Notes under the pieces: generated by a model
What the model was told of the DNA's origin: nothing
Database searches by the model: none
The model's input: only the letters and a program-made list of their open reading frames with translations
Assembly: GCA_010671965.1 (NCBI GenBank)
Contig: JAAHIC010000148.1
Coordinates: 1 to 8,479, forward strand
Direction of reading: 5' to 3'
DNA length: 8,479 bases
Origin: Leptolyngbya sp. SIO4C5
Lineage (GTDB): Bacteria > Cyanobacteriota > Cyanobacteriia > Phormidesmidales > Phormidesmidaceae
Position numbers and translations under genes: made by a program
In this document: positions 1 to 5,818 of the stretch, in pieces
How the letters are laid out: each line of letters opens with the position of its first letter
Position numbering within the stretch: the first letter of the stretch is position 1

Positions 1-143
1 CTATTGGTTTACGGGCATTTTTTACCGAATTAAAGCGAAATATTGTTGCCGACAATGGAACTTATTATAGACATTCCTAGCACATTTGTCATAGGGAACA
101 ATATTTCGCTTTAATTCGGTAAAAAATGCCCGTAAACCAATAG
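1..143. repeat. Perfect 47-bp inverted repeat with 49-bp spacer
   Basis: Bases 1-47 are the exact reverse complement of 97-143, with no mismatch in 47 positions. The spacer, 48-96, is AT-rich and carries promoter-like sequence. The right arm ends 77 bp before the cyAbrB start at 221. No recombinase or transposase gene is in the window, and no target-site duplication can be tested because the left arm begins exactly at base 1. Possible identities are an invertible promoter cassette, a MITE or other transposon remnant, or a fold-back artefact at a contig end. The repeat itself is certain; its nature is not. Confidence 0.95.
64..92 (-). promoter_or_regulatory. Candidate sigma70-type promoter inside the inverted-repeat spacer, leftward
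   Basis: Read on the minus strand, ATGACA (87-92) is followed after 17 bases by TATAAT (64-69). That is 5/6 and 6/6 to the consensus with ideal spacing. It points left, away from cyAbrB. On the plus strand the spacer offers only TATTAT (63-68) with a poor -35 (TATTGT, 41-46, 16-bp gap). Flipping the spacer between its arms would aim the strong promoter at cyAbrB. This is sequence inspection only, with no transcription data. Confidence 0.5.
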
Positions 144-220
144 TTCACTACAAGAGCTTGAGGTTTTATCGCAATTTTTTCCCTTACGTTGAGTATCAAG
201 AGAAGGATTTTTTTGATTCA

Positions 221-613
221 ATGGCAGAAACCAAAACAGCCCCTTTGACAGGTAAAGGGCTATTACAGAAAGTTAAAGATCTTTCCCACCTCTCTAAAAA
301 GGAAACGGCTAGAGAGTGCGGCTATTACAGCGTGACAAAAGACGGACAGGTGAGAGTTAACCTGACTGATTTTTACGATGCGCTATTAGCGGCGAGAGGC
401 ATCACTTTAAATCCGGAAAGTGCTAAAGATGGTAGAGGCCGCGAACCGACCTACCGGGTCAGCGTTCATAAAAACGGTCAAATTGTAATTGGTTCTACTT
501 ATACCCAAGAAATGGGTCTAAAGCCAGGAGACGAGTTTGAAATTAAGCTAGGTTACAAGCATATTCATTTGATTCAGCTTGATAGCGATGGAACGGCTGT
601 TGCTGAAGAATAA
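221..613 (+). CDS. cyAbrB-family (AbrB-like) transcriptional regulator
   Basis: This 130-aa protein matches the cyanobacterial AbrB family (cyAbrB1/CalA and cyAbrB2), small DNA-binding proteins that tune carbon, nitrogen and stress genes. The N-terminal half (residues 9-60) carries the family's PLTGKGLLQKVKDLSHL and CGYYSVTK segments. The swapped-hairpin AbrB DNA-binding fold lies at the C-terminus (about 76-120, with YRVSVHKNGQIVIGSTY and KPGDEFEIKLGYKHIHL), as is typical of cyAbrB and opposite to Bacillus AbrB. The ATG at 221 is chosen because the family starts with MAETKTAPLTGK-like sequence and AAGGA lies 13 nt upstream. An in-frame TTG at 158 would add 21 residues not expected in the family. 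I cannot say with certainty whether it is the type 1 or type 2 paralogue. The gene is visibly more AT-rich than its right-hand neighbours. Confidence 0.93.
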   Translation: MAETKTAPLTGKGLLQKVKDLSHLSKKETARECGYYSVTKDGQVRVNLTDFYDALLAARGITLNPESAKDGRGREPTYRVSVHKNGQIVIGSTYTQEMGLKPGDEFEIKLGYKHIHLIQLDSDGTAVAEE

Positions 614-652
614 CTCTTTAGGGTTTTCAGCTAGCTAGCTCAGGTTTAAAGA

Positions 653-1483
653 ATGGATTCTGCTGTAGTTAAGGCGTTTCTTTTCTTTGTGGTTTGGGGC
701 GGACTTTGGCTGCCGCTGGCAATTCCTGTAGCCGTTGTGGTTAAGTGGCGACCAGGTAAGCCAATTGAGGCTGCTCAAAAGCTGCCGCTGCTGGCTTCCC
801 TATATCTTTTAGCTCCCTTAGTCGTTTGGGGCGCTACTAGGGTGAACGCCAGTTCTTTCGCGGCTTACGGTATGGTGTGGCAGCGATCGCTCTTAGTTTC
901 GCTGCTTGCGGGTTTAGCCTTAGCAGTGGCGGGCCTGGGTTTACTGGTGCTGATTCAGTGGGCTTTGGGCTGGATTGCCTTAAACGGCAAAACCAACCGC
1001 GATCGCTCTGATACCTCCACTACCCAGGCAGAAACGCCGCCATCGCTAGCGAAGGTTGTTTTGCCCCTCTTGCTGCTGGCCTTGTGGATTGGCTGGACGG
1101 AGGAGCTTGTCTTTCGCGGCTTCTTGCTCAATCAGCTCCATCAGTCCTATGGTTGGGGTTTAACAGCGGCGATCGCCAGCGGTATTTTTGCCCTGCTGCA
1201 TCTGATTTGGGAGGGGCGAGAAAATGTGCCCCAACTGCCGGGATTGTGGCTGATGGGGATGGTGCTGGCCCTGGCTCGCTGGGCCGATGGCGGCCAGCTC
1301 GGTTTAGCCTGGGGGCTTCATGCTGGCTGGGTTTGGGGCATTGCCAGCTTAGATACAGCCGCAGTTTTTAGGCCGACCGTGAAAAGTAAGCCCTGGTTGG
1401 TTGGTCGTCCCGGACAGCCCCTAACCGGCCTGATGACAATTTTGCTAATGCTGGCTACGGCAGGGGTGCTTTGGCAGCTCTAG
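653..1483 (+). CDS. CPBP family intramembrane glutamic endopeptidase (Abi/CAAX-protease-like)
   Basis: This 276-aa polytopic membrane protein has hydrophobic segments near 5-30, 44-62, 78-110, 133-148, 166-185, 198-208, 215-232 and 257-275. The CPBP active-site motifs are present: EExxxR at E150, E151 and R155 (TEELVFRGFL), FxxxH at F179-H183, and a third-motif histidine at H223 (LHAGW). Members cleave within the membrane (Rce1-like) or are uncharacterised; in bacteria the substrate is usually unknown. Residues 111-131 form a hydrophilic, poorly conserved-looking loop between two membrane blocks. The ATG at 653 is 39 nt after the cyAbrB stop and has only a weak CAGG upstream, so co-transcription is possible but unproven. 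Three HIP1 sites lie inside, unlike in cyAbrB. Confidence 0.88.
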   Translation: MDSAVVKAFLFFVVWGGLWLPLAIPVAVVVKWRPGKPIEAAQKLPLLASLYLLAPLVVWGATRVNASSFAAYGMVWQRSLLVSLLAGLALAVAGLGLLVLIQWALGWIALNGKTNRDRSDTSTTQAETPPSLAKVVLPLLLLALWIGWTEELVFRGFLLNQLHQSYGWGLTAAIASGIFALLHLIWEGRENVPQLPGLWLMGMVLALARWADGGQLGLAWGLHAGWVWGIASLDTAAVFRPTVKSKPWLVGRPGQPLTGLMTILLMLATAGVLWQL

Positions 1484-1569
1484 CAGTCCGCAGATAGTCA
1501 AGATAAAAGGGAATTTGGATGTTGTGGAAGATTGCTCAATATAAACGCGGGCGATGCCTGCACTGCTAG
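1480..1569. repeat. Inverted repeat enclosing two convergent stop codons
   Basis: CTAGCAGT (1480-1487) is the reverse complement of ACTGCTAG (1562-1569). The left arm contains the TAG stop of the CPBP gene (1481-1483), and the right arm contains the minus-strand TAG stop of the next gene (1566-1568). Between them is a smaller plus-strand hairpin, GCGGGC (1547-1552) with GCCTGC (1556-1561), 6 bp including one G-U pair and a 3-nt loop. There is no clear T-run, so it is not a textbook terminator. The rest of this 82-bp gap shows nothing else. Confidence 0.6.
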
Positions 1570-1970
1570 CCCAGTCTCCCTTGGGCAGACTTTGCCCGCA
1601 TCTGCTTTTGAAAAATCTGCCAAAGTCTGAGTAGCAAAATCTCTAGGTGAACCGGCAGTTCCGCAACCAAAATGCCTTCTGCGCTGTGGGATTGCTCAGC
1701 GAGCCAGTAGCCTTGAAGGCTAACTTCCATCACATCGCAGTCACCAGCAGAGAGGCTGATTTGAGAAGAATTGAGCTGCTGACTCATGCTCATAAGCTGC
1801 TCTAGTTCAGGGAGATGGGCTGAGAGTAAAAAGGCACCGTAGCTTCGCTGCACGATGCAGTCGCACTCCATTTGCCAGTTAAGCGCTGTCCGCTGAGACA
1901 GAAAGGCTGCGGCTGTCTGCGCCAACCGCTCCAAGTACAGGCCACTTTCGGTATAGGTTATCTTCAGCAT
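1566..1970 (-). CDS. Conserved-looking cyanobacterial hypothetical protein, 134 aa
   Basis: I do not recognise a function. The protein opens MLKITYTESGLYLERLAQ and reads like the short cyanobacterial proteins annotated as the alr0857 family; that resemblance is from memory and low certainty. It is soluble, with no signal peptide or long membrane segment. It alternates short strands and helices, has two nearby cysteines (C36, C38 in the MECDCIVQ segment), and ends in a basic tail (KQMRAKSAQGRLG). The ATG at 1970 is supported by AGGA eight nt upstream. It converges on the CPBP gene, and its upstream region (1971-2032) separates it from a leftward terminator, so it probably has its own promoter. 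Confidence 0.75.
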   Translation of the reverse strand: MLKITYTESGLYLERLAQTAAAFLSQRTALNWQMECDCIVQRSYGAFLLSAHLPELEQLMSMSQQLNSSQISLSAGDCDVMEVSLQGYWLAEQSHSAEGILVAELPVHLEILLLRLWQIFQKQMRAKSAQGRLG

Positions 1971-2032
1971 GAACGAAGTCCTGAAAAGAGTAAAAGACTT
2001 TGCAGGGCAGTGGCTTGAGTATTGCTATAGCG

Positions 2033-2066
2033 AATAGAAAGCCCCCGCCTCGGAAGAAGCGGGAGC
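2033..2066 (-). terminator. Rho-independent terminator for a leftward transcript
   Basis: On the minus strand, GCTCCCGC (2066-2059) pairs with GCGGGGGC (2048-2041): eight pairs including one T-G, with a 10-nt loop, followed by TTTCTATT (2040-2033). The T-run is interrupted but sits in the right place. It lies upstream of the 1970 gene, so it must end a transcript coming from the right. That is indirect evidence for a leftward gene or RNA in about 2087-2500. No matching T-run exists on the plus side. Confidence 0.6.
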
Positions 2067-2092
2067 TGAGTAAGACTGAAAGTGTCTCAGCT
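2064..2092 (-). promoter_or_regulatory. Hairpin overlapping the terminator stem
   Basis: AGCTGAG (2064-2070) and CTCAGCT (2086-2092) form a perfect 7-bp stem, with an inner ACT/AGT pairing (2075-2077 with 2081-2083). It shares bases 2064-2066 with the outer end of the terminator stem, so the two structures cannot both form fully. It also covers the stop codon of the candidate minus-strand ORF (2087-2089). This could be attenuation-like or simply a stacked 3' end; the sequence does not decide. Confidence 0.35.
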
Positions 2093-2335
2093 AAAAGAGC
2101 TAGTGAGGCTCCTGCGGCTGGGCCGCCCGCTTCGAGTTAAAGATCGATGTCTGCCAGTTTTAATAGGCAGATCTATCCCGGTGGTGCCCGCTGAGAGGCT
2201 GTACTGAGGCCAATTTCTAAAGCTAGCGGAGTGCAGCCACGTAGTGAGTTCCAGCACAGCTCCCATCACAAGTGGCCGATTGCCCAACCTGCAGGCGATC
2301 GCGCTTTGCTGACTTGTGAACAACTGCTTTAACAC
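2087..2335 (-). CDS. Candidate small ORF, 82 aa, unrecognised (alternatively part of a structured RNA)
   Basis: A GTG at 2335 is preceded on the minus strand by AGGAG with a 5-nt gap, a good ribosome site. The frame runs 82 codons to TGA at 2087-2089, 21 nt before the terminator stem, so the layout is that of a complete small gene. The product starts LKQLFTSQQSAIACRLGNRP and ends in a Ser/Arg-rich tail. I know no matching family and the composition is not convincingly protein-like. The frame stays open further upstream to 2398, but without a ribosome site there. One HIP1 site (2295-2302) lies inside. The region also folds: GCGGC/GCCGC at 2114-2126 and TCTGCC/GGCAGA at 2150-2171. A non-coding RNA is therefore an equal alternative. 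Confidence 0.3.
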   Translation of the reverse strand: MLKQLFTSQQSAIACRLGNRPLVMGAVLELTTWLHSASFRNWPQYSLSAGTTGIDLPIKTGRHRSLTRSGRPSRRSLTSSFS

Positions 2336-2507
2336 GAGAACTCCTAAAATATGGCCGTAAGAACTGCTAAAAAATAAATACACTGACCTGATATTCAATT
2401 CCAGACATGAAGCTTTGAATATCGAGGCATTAATTTAGTACTTTCAATACTACATTTGTAGCACGATTTTGCCTAGACTGGAACTATAGAGTTATAGCAA
2501 TTTTTTT
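2336..2507. promoter_or_regulatory. AT-rich divergent intergenic region with several dyads
   Basis: There is no protein gene here. The stretch contains a run of inverted repeats: GATATTCAA (2390-2398) with TTGAATATC (2415-2423), a perfect 9 bp with a 16-nt gap; TAGTA/TACTA (2436-2440, 2448-2452); TACA/TGTA (2451-2460); and CTATA/TATAG (2484-2488, 2493-2497). It sits just upstream of the ribbon-helix-helix gene at 2525 and of the leftward unit ending at 2033, so it probably holds both promoters. No -35/-10 pair is strong enough to call. The longest dyad is a plausible operator. Confidence 0.45.
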
Positions 2508-2514
2508 AGGAGGT
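2508..2514 (+). promoter_or_regulatory. Perfect Shine-Dalgarno AGGAGGT that decides the start
   Basis: AGGAGGT precedes the ATG at 2525 by 10 nt. An in-frame GTG at 2513 overlaps this site and so cannot be the start. Most other genes in this window have weak or no ribosome site, so this gene is probably translated unusually well. Confidence 0.8.
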
Positions 2515-2524
2515 GCACCACCCC

Positions 2525-2857
2525 ATGCCAACTTTATCTCGACCGTCAACGACCGATATGGAAGTGACCAGCATTCGCCTAGAGCGAGATTTGAAGGAGC
2601 GCTTAAAGGCGATCGCTGGCAATCGTGGCTATCAGGCGTTGATCCGAGATATCCTTTGGCGCTATGTGGAGCAAAAGTCAGAGGACTTGCAGCCGACGGT
2701 GGAGCGCCAAGATATTCGAGCCAGCTTAGAGGCGATTGCCCAGAAAGAGGAGCACTGTGCTCTAACCGGAGCAGCGATCGCCCCGCAAAGCCCAATGCTG
2801 CTGGGTCTAACCGTCACCGGGGAGCTGGTGCCCCTCAGCCGTCACAGCCTTGACTAG
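2525..2857 (+). CDS. Ribbon-helix-helix (CopG/Arc-like) putative DNA-binding protein
   Basis: This 110-aa protein is preceded by a perfect Shine-Dalgarno. Residues 12-50 fit a ribbon-helix-helix fold: a strand (EVTSIRLE, 13-20), helix A (RDLKERLKAIAG, 21-32), a turn (NRG) and helix B (YQALIRDILWRYVEQ, 36-50). RHH proteins bind operators as dimers, with the strands in the major groove. The C-terminal part (about 75-106) holds HCALTGAAIAPQSPMLLGL, a short strand-rich segment with one cysteine (C78) and no second metal ligand nearby. It does not look like the C-terminus of a typical antitoxin. No toxin gene is adjacent: the next gene converges on it 17 nt downstream and is a metabolic enzyme. 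A stand-alone regulator is therefore likelier than an antitoxin. It may act on the dyads just upstream (inference). Confidence 0.75.
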   Translation: MPTLSRPSTTDMEVTSIRLERDLKERLKAIAGNRGYQALIRDILWRYVEQKSEDLQPTVERQDIRASLEAIAQKEEHCALTGAAIAPQSPMLLGLTVTGELVPLSRHSLD

Positions 2858-2874
2858 CTCTAGACTGTTGAGGA

Positions 2875-4845
2875 TTAGCTATTGATCCGACCCGTCAGCG
2901 GGGAGCTAGCACTGGCGTAGGCTCTCACCGGAATCCGCCCCGCTAGGTAGGCTAGCCGCCCCGCCTCAGCCGCCATGCCCATTGCTTGTCCCATCGCGAT
3001 TGGATTTTTAGCTTTGGCGATCGCCGTATTGATCAGCAGCGCGTCTGCGCCCATCTCCATTGCCTGAGCCGCTTCGCTGGGAGAGCCAATCCCGGCATCA
3101 ACCACCACGGGCACCTGAGCGTTTTCAATAATAATTTCGATATTGGCAGCATTACGAATGCCCTGCCCGGAACCAATCGGCGACCCCAGCGGCATCACCG
3201 TGACGCAGCCAACTTCTTCTAGCCGCTTTGCCAGCAGCGGATCAGCGTTGATATAGGGCAATACGGCAAAGCCCTCGCGGGTGAGCTGCTCCGCGGCTTT
3301 GAGCGTGCCAATCGGGTCAGGCAGTAAATACTTGGCGTCAGGAATCACCTCTAGCTTGACAAAGTTGTTATCCTCTTGGCCCAGCAGCTTTGCCATTTCC
3401 CGGCCTAGCTTGGCGACTCGCACCGCTTCTTCTGCCGTTTGGCAACCTGCCGTATTGGGCAGCATCCAGATTTGGCTCCAGTCGAGGGCCTCTGCAAGTC
3501 CTTCGTGACCGGGCGCGCTGGTTTGCACCCGCCGGACAGCCACGGTGACAATCTCACTGCCGCTGGCGGCAAGGCTGCGGCGCATTAGGTCAAAGTTCTC
3601 AAACTTGCCTGTCCCCGTCATCAAACGCGACTTGAAGCTACGTCCAGCAATAGTCAGGGGCGTATCTGCAAAAGACTGAAGTGACGGCGCAGCGGGGCGA
3701 TCGACAAGTTGCATAGGTTGAGCCGGGGCGGCGGGTAAGGTGGGCAGGGTAACCGTGGGCGGCTGGGCTGACTGAAAGCGTTCCCAAGAGAAAGCCGCAA
3801 GTAGGGGATCGACGGTCTGTTCTTGAATGAGGCGGCTGGTAAGGGCGGCGGTGATGGGCGCTAGCAGCACGCCGTTGCGGTGATGTCCGGTGGCTAGGAT
3901 GAGGTTGCGGCAGGGGCCGGGGCCGAGAATCGGCTGCTCATCTGGCGTTTGAGGCCGAAATCCCCACCAGCACTCCTGTATGGGAAAATTTTGCAGTTCT
4001 GGGTAGAGCCGAATAGCCTGATTTAGCAGTTGTTGCACGCCTGCTGGGGTGTTGTAAGGAGTAAACCCCACCGATTCCACCGTAGCCCCTAAAATGATGC
4101 GGCCATCCTGGCGCGGCACGATATAGATCTGTTCGCCATAGAGTACCTGCTTTAGCGGCTGCGGCTGCGGATAGCCTGGCGGCACTCGTACCGACAGCAT
4201 TTGGCCTTTGCAGGGAGATACGGGCAGCGGCAGCAGTTCTCTAGCCCAAGCGCCAGTGGCTAAAACGTAGTGGTCAGCCCGGAAGCTACCCACTGAAGTC
4301 ACTACCTGCGTCACCTGGCGATCGCGCTGCTGCAAGCCTTTGACGCTGACGCCAGTTTGCAAATCCACCCCTAGCTCCTGCGCGGCTAGTCGTAGTGTCT
4401 GCATCAGAGCGCGATTGTCAACCTGACCTTCTTCCGGTAGCCACCAGCCCCCGGCGATCTGCGGGCTAAGACCGGGCTGAAGCTGCTGCAGTTGAGCCCG
4501 ATCGAGCCAGGTGCGAGTGGCAGTGGCATCTATCTGAGCAGGCGCTGTAAACTGGGGCGCTAGAATGCCACAGGGCCAATAGCCTGCATCTTGCCCGGTG
4601 AGAGCTTCTAGTTTTTCAATCCAGTCAGGATAGAGGGCTAAACTTCGCTGGCAGAGGGTTTGCATTGGCCCCGGCGGCAACGCTTCGGCCTGGGGCGCGA
4701 GCATGCCTGCCGCCGCGTGCCCCGCCGCTGCCTGAAAATCGCGGCTCAGCACCGTTACGGCAGCCCCTTGCTGTCGCAAATTGACGGCGATCGCTAAGCC
4801 GATCAGACCGCCTCCCATGATCAGGACATCGGATGTCCCACTCAT
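2875..4845 (-). CDS. thiO-thiG: Bifunctional glycine oxidase / thiazole synthase fusion (ThiO-ThiG)
   Basis: A 656-aa cytoplasmic fusion for thiamin thiazole synthesis. The N-terminal glycine oxidase domain (about 5-355) has the FAD dinucleotide motif GGGLIG (11-16) and a C-terminal FAD/substrate segment with [15 protein letters not shown] (R297 probably binds the glycine carboxylate) and ATGHHRNG (318-325). It oxidises glycine to iminoacetate. After a Pro/Ala linker (about 360-392), the ThiG TIM barrel (393-650) joins that product to deoxyxylulose phosphate and sulfur from ThiS thiocarboxylate. The Schiff-base lysine is K497 in FVKLEVIPD, and the phosphate-binding glycines lie in [10 protein letters not shown] (554-563) and [13 protein letters not shown] (581-593). 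Both halves look intact, and the fusion is common in cyanobacteria. GGAAGG five nt before the ATG supports the start. No thiS is present and no TPP riboswitch lies in the 48-nt leader. It is last in a leftward run behind the ferredoxin and the 131-aa gene. Confidence 0.96.
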   Translation of the reverse strand: MSGTSDVLIMGGGLIGLAIAVNLRQQGAAVTVLSRDFQAAAGHAAAGMLAPQAEALPPGPMQTLCQRSLALYPDWIEKLEALTGQDAGYWPCGILAPQFTAPAQIDATATRTWLDRAQLQQLQPGLSPQIAGGWWLPEEGQVDNRALMQTLRLAAQELGVDLQTGVSVKGLQQRDRQVTQVVTSVGSFRADHYVLATGAWARELLPLPVSPCKGQMLSVRVPPGYPQPQPLKQVLYGEQIYIVPRQDGRIILGATVESVGFTPYNTPAGVQQLLNQAIRLYPELQNFPIQECWWGFRPQTPDEQPILGPGPCRNLILATGHHRNGVLLAPITAALTSRLIQEQTVDPLLAAFSWERFQSAQPPTVTLPTLPAAPAQPMQLVDRPAAPSLQSFADTPLTIAGRSFKSRLMTGTGKFENFDLMRRSLAASGSEIVTVAVRRVQTSAPGHEGLAEALDWSQIWMLPNTAGCQTAEEAVRVAKLGREMAKLLGQEDNNFVKLEVIPDAKYLLPDPIGTLKAAEQLTREGFAVLPYINADPLLAKRLEEVGCVTVMPLGSPIGSGQGIRNAANIEIIIENAQVPVVVDAGIGSPSEAAQAMEMGADALLINTAIAKAKNPIAMGQAMGMAAEAGRLAYLAGRIPVRAYASASSPLTGRINS

Positions 4846-4893
4846 ACGCGCCTTCCTATTGCTATCTCGCTGCTAAACACTAAAGCTATTAGC

Positions 4894-5289
4894 CTACCAA
4901 AGGGCCGGAATTGAAGAATCAACTGCTGGTTCGGCTGGTGCAGGCGTTTCGGTTGTTTCGGCTGGTGGCTGGGTAGCGCTAGTCTCTGTCTGCGGTTGTT
5001 CAGGAGTAGGGCTGGGAGTATCCGCAGATTGTTCTGGCGGTGAATAGTTGCTAGCGGCCGCAGGCGATTCTTCTGGCGTTTGTCGCTGGGCGAGCTGTCC
5101 GGCGCGTTCCACAGGTTCAGCACCTACTACCGCATCAGGATTGTTACTGTTAGCAACCTGATTCGCGCCTCCAGAGGAATTTTGCCCTGCACTGTCAATC
5201 CAGTTAGCGACGTTATCGCTGGAGCCAATACCGTACATCATTAAGGCAGCCGCGCCTGCCAATATCGCCCCAAGAATATACCTGTTCAT
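4894..5289 (-). CDS. Membrane-anchored or secreted low-complexity protein, 131 aa
   Basis: I do not recognise a family. Residues 4-21 (YILGAILAGAAALMMYGI) form one hydrophobic segment preceded by an Arg, fitting a signal anchor or an uncleaved signal peptide; there is no lipobox cysteine. The rest is predicted disordered: Asn/Ser/Gly-rich at 23-50, then Pro, Thr, Gln and Glu-rich to about 125, with repeated TPEQ, TETS and PAET-like units. It ends in IPALW. The composition suggests an extracytoplasmic or periplasmic linker-like chain. The ATG at 5289 has only a weak AGG upstream. It lies 92 nt after the ferredoxin and 48 nt before thiO-thiG on the same strand, so co-transcription is plausible; a role in thiamin synthesis is not indicated. 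Confidence 0.7.
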   Translation of the reverse strand: MNRYILGAILAGAAALMMYGIGSSDNVANWIDSAGQNSSGGANQVANSNNPDAVVGAEPVERAGQLAQRQTPEESPAAASNYSPPEQSADTPSPTPEQPQTETSATQPPAETTETPAPAEPAVDSSIPALW

Positions 5290-5381
5290 GCCTGCTTACC
5301 TGTTGCTCTCTTCCATCTTCGCTTAGAGGTTCTGCTTTTGACACGCTGATGCCAAACTTTTTCGCAACTGCGCTATTGAGA

Positions 5382-5720
5382 TCAGTCCGCCGATGTCCAA
5401 ACCGCTTCAGTGCCCTGACCCCAAAATCCATCATATTTAGTAACCTTGAGATCACCTAGCACCTGCGTTTGACAGGCTAGCCGTAAATCCCGGTTGGGAG
5501 AATGGGGCGGCAGACTGCGCCGAGTGCGATCGCGCCAGTTAGTTGCCGACACCGCGCCGCTGACGGCAACAGCGCAGGTACCACAGGTGCCAATGCCGCG
5601 ACAGTTAATCAGCTTAGCCTGCTGGTTGTAGAGTTCAACTCCGTTTTGCAGTAAGACCTGACGCAGATTTGCCCCCTGAGGGCAGTCAAACGTTTTTCCC
5701 TGGGCGGTAACTTTCGGCAT
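5382..5720 (-). CDS. 2Fe-2S ferredoxin
   Basis: This 112-aa protein has the [2Fe-2S] ferredoxin beta-grasp pattern. Four cysteines are positioned for the cluster: C40, C46, C49 (NCRGIGTCGTC) and C83 (LACQTQV). C13 is extra. The first spacing is CX5CX2C, not the CX4CX2C of photosynthetic PetF, and the acidic surface typical of PetF is lacking (RDRTRRSLPP at 63-72 is basic). It is therefore probably a specialised electron carrier and not the main photosystem I acceptor. The tail YDGFWGQGTEAVW is distinctive. The partner is unknown. The ATG at 5720 has no clear Shine-Dalgarno. It is divergent from cimA with 98 bp between the starts. Confidence 0.9.
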   Translation of the reverse strand: MPKVTAQGKTFDCPQGANLRQVLLQNGVELYNQQAKLINCRGIGTCGTCAVAVSGAVSATNWRDRTRRSLPPHSPNRDLRLACQTQVLGDLKVTKYDGFWGQGTEAVWTSAD

Positions 5721-5764
5721 GGGGGCTAGCTCGACTTATTATTTTGATAGCCTAGTTTTTTCTG

Positions 5765-5780
5765 AGGTTGGATTCAACCT
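5765..5780. promoter_or_regulatory. Inverted repeat in the ferredoxin/cimA divergent promoter region
   Basis: AGGTTG (5765-5770), a 4-nt gap and CAACCT (5775-5780) form a perfect 6-bp dyad about 39 bp before the cimA start and 45 bp before the ferredoxin start. It is placed where an operator for both genes could sit. No -35/-10 pair in 5721-5818 is strong enough to call, and the dyad does not match the NtcA GTA-N8-TAC pattern. Confidence 0.35.
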
Positions 5781-5818
5781 GTTGTCCTTAGGTCGCTAAA
5801 CGCCAACTGTTCTCTGCC

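Noticed and set aside
158..220. TTG-initiated 21-residue extension of cyAbrB
   Set aside because: The family start is the MAETKTAP ATG at 221, with an upstream AAGGA; the extension has no family match and begins just outside the repeat arm.
1084..1371. Plus-strand 95-aa frame inside the CPBP gene
   Set aside because: It is out of frame within a gene that has intact active-site motifs.
2041..2400. 6S RNA, tmRNA or RNase P RNA
   Set aside because: By eye I see no tmRNA tag frame, no RNase P conserved core and no clear 6S bubble. A covariance-model search would be decisive.
2513..2515. GTG start for the RHH gene
   Set aside because: It overlaps the Shine-Dalgarno AGGAGGT; the ATG at 2525 has correct spacing.
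2484..2795. Minus-strand 103-aa frame opposite the RHH gene
   Set aside because: It is a shadow of the well-supported plus-strand gene, with no ribosome site and no recognisable family.
2525..2857. Antitoxin of a toxin-antitoxin pair
   Set aside because: No small toxin-like frame is adjacent on the same strand; the next gene is convergent thiO-thiG.
4842..5123. Minus-strand 93-aa frame inside the 131-aa gene
   Set aside because: The Pro/Gln/Arg-rich product is a frame-shifted reading of a low-complexity gene. The 131-aa frame has an ATG, an anchor segment and better placement.
5213..5455. Minus-strand 80-aa frame bridging the ferredoxin and the 131-aa gene
   Set aside because: It overlaps both genes on the same strand in another frame and shows no family features.
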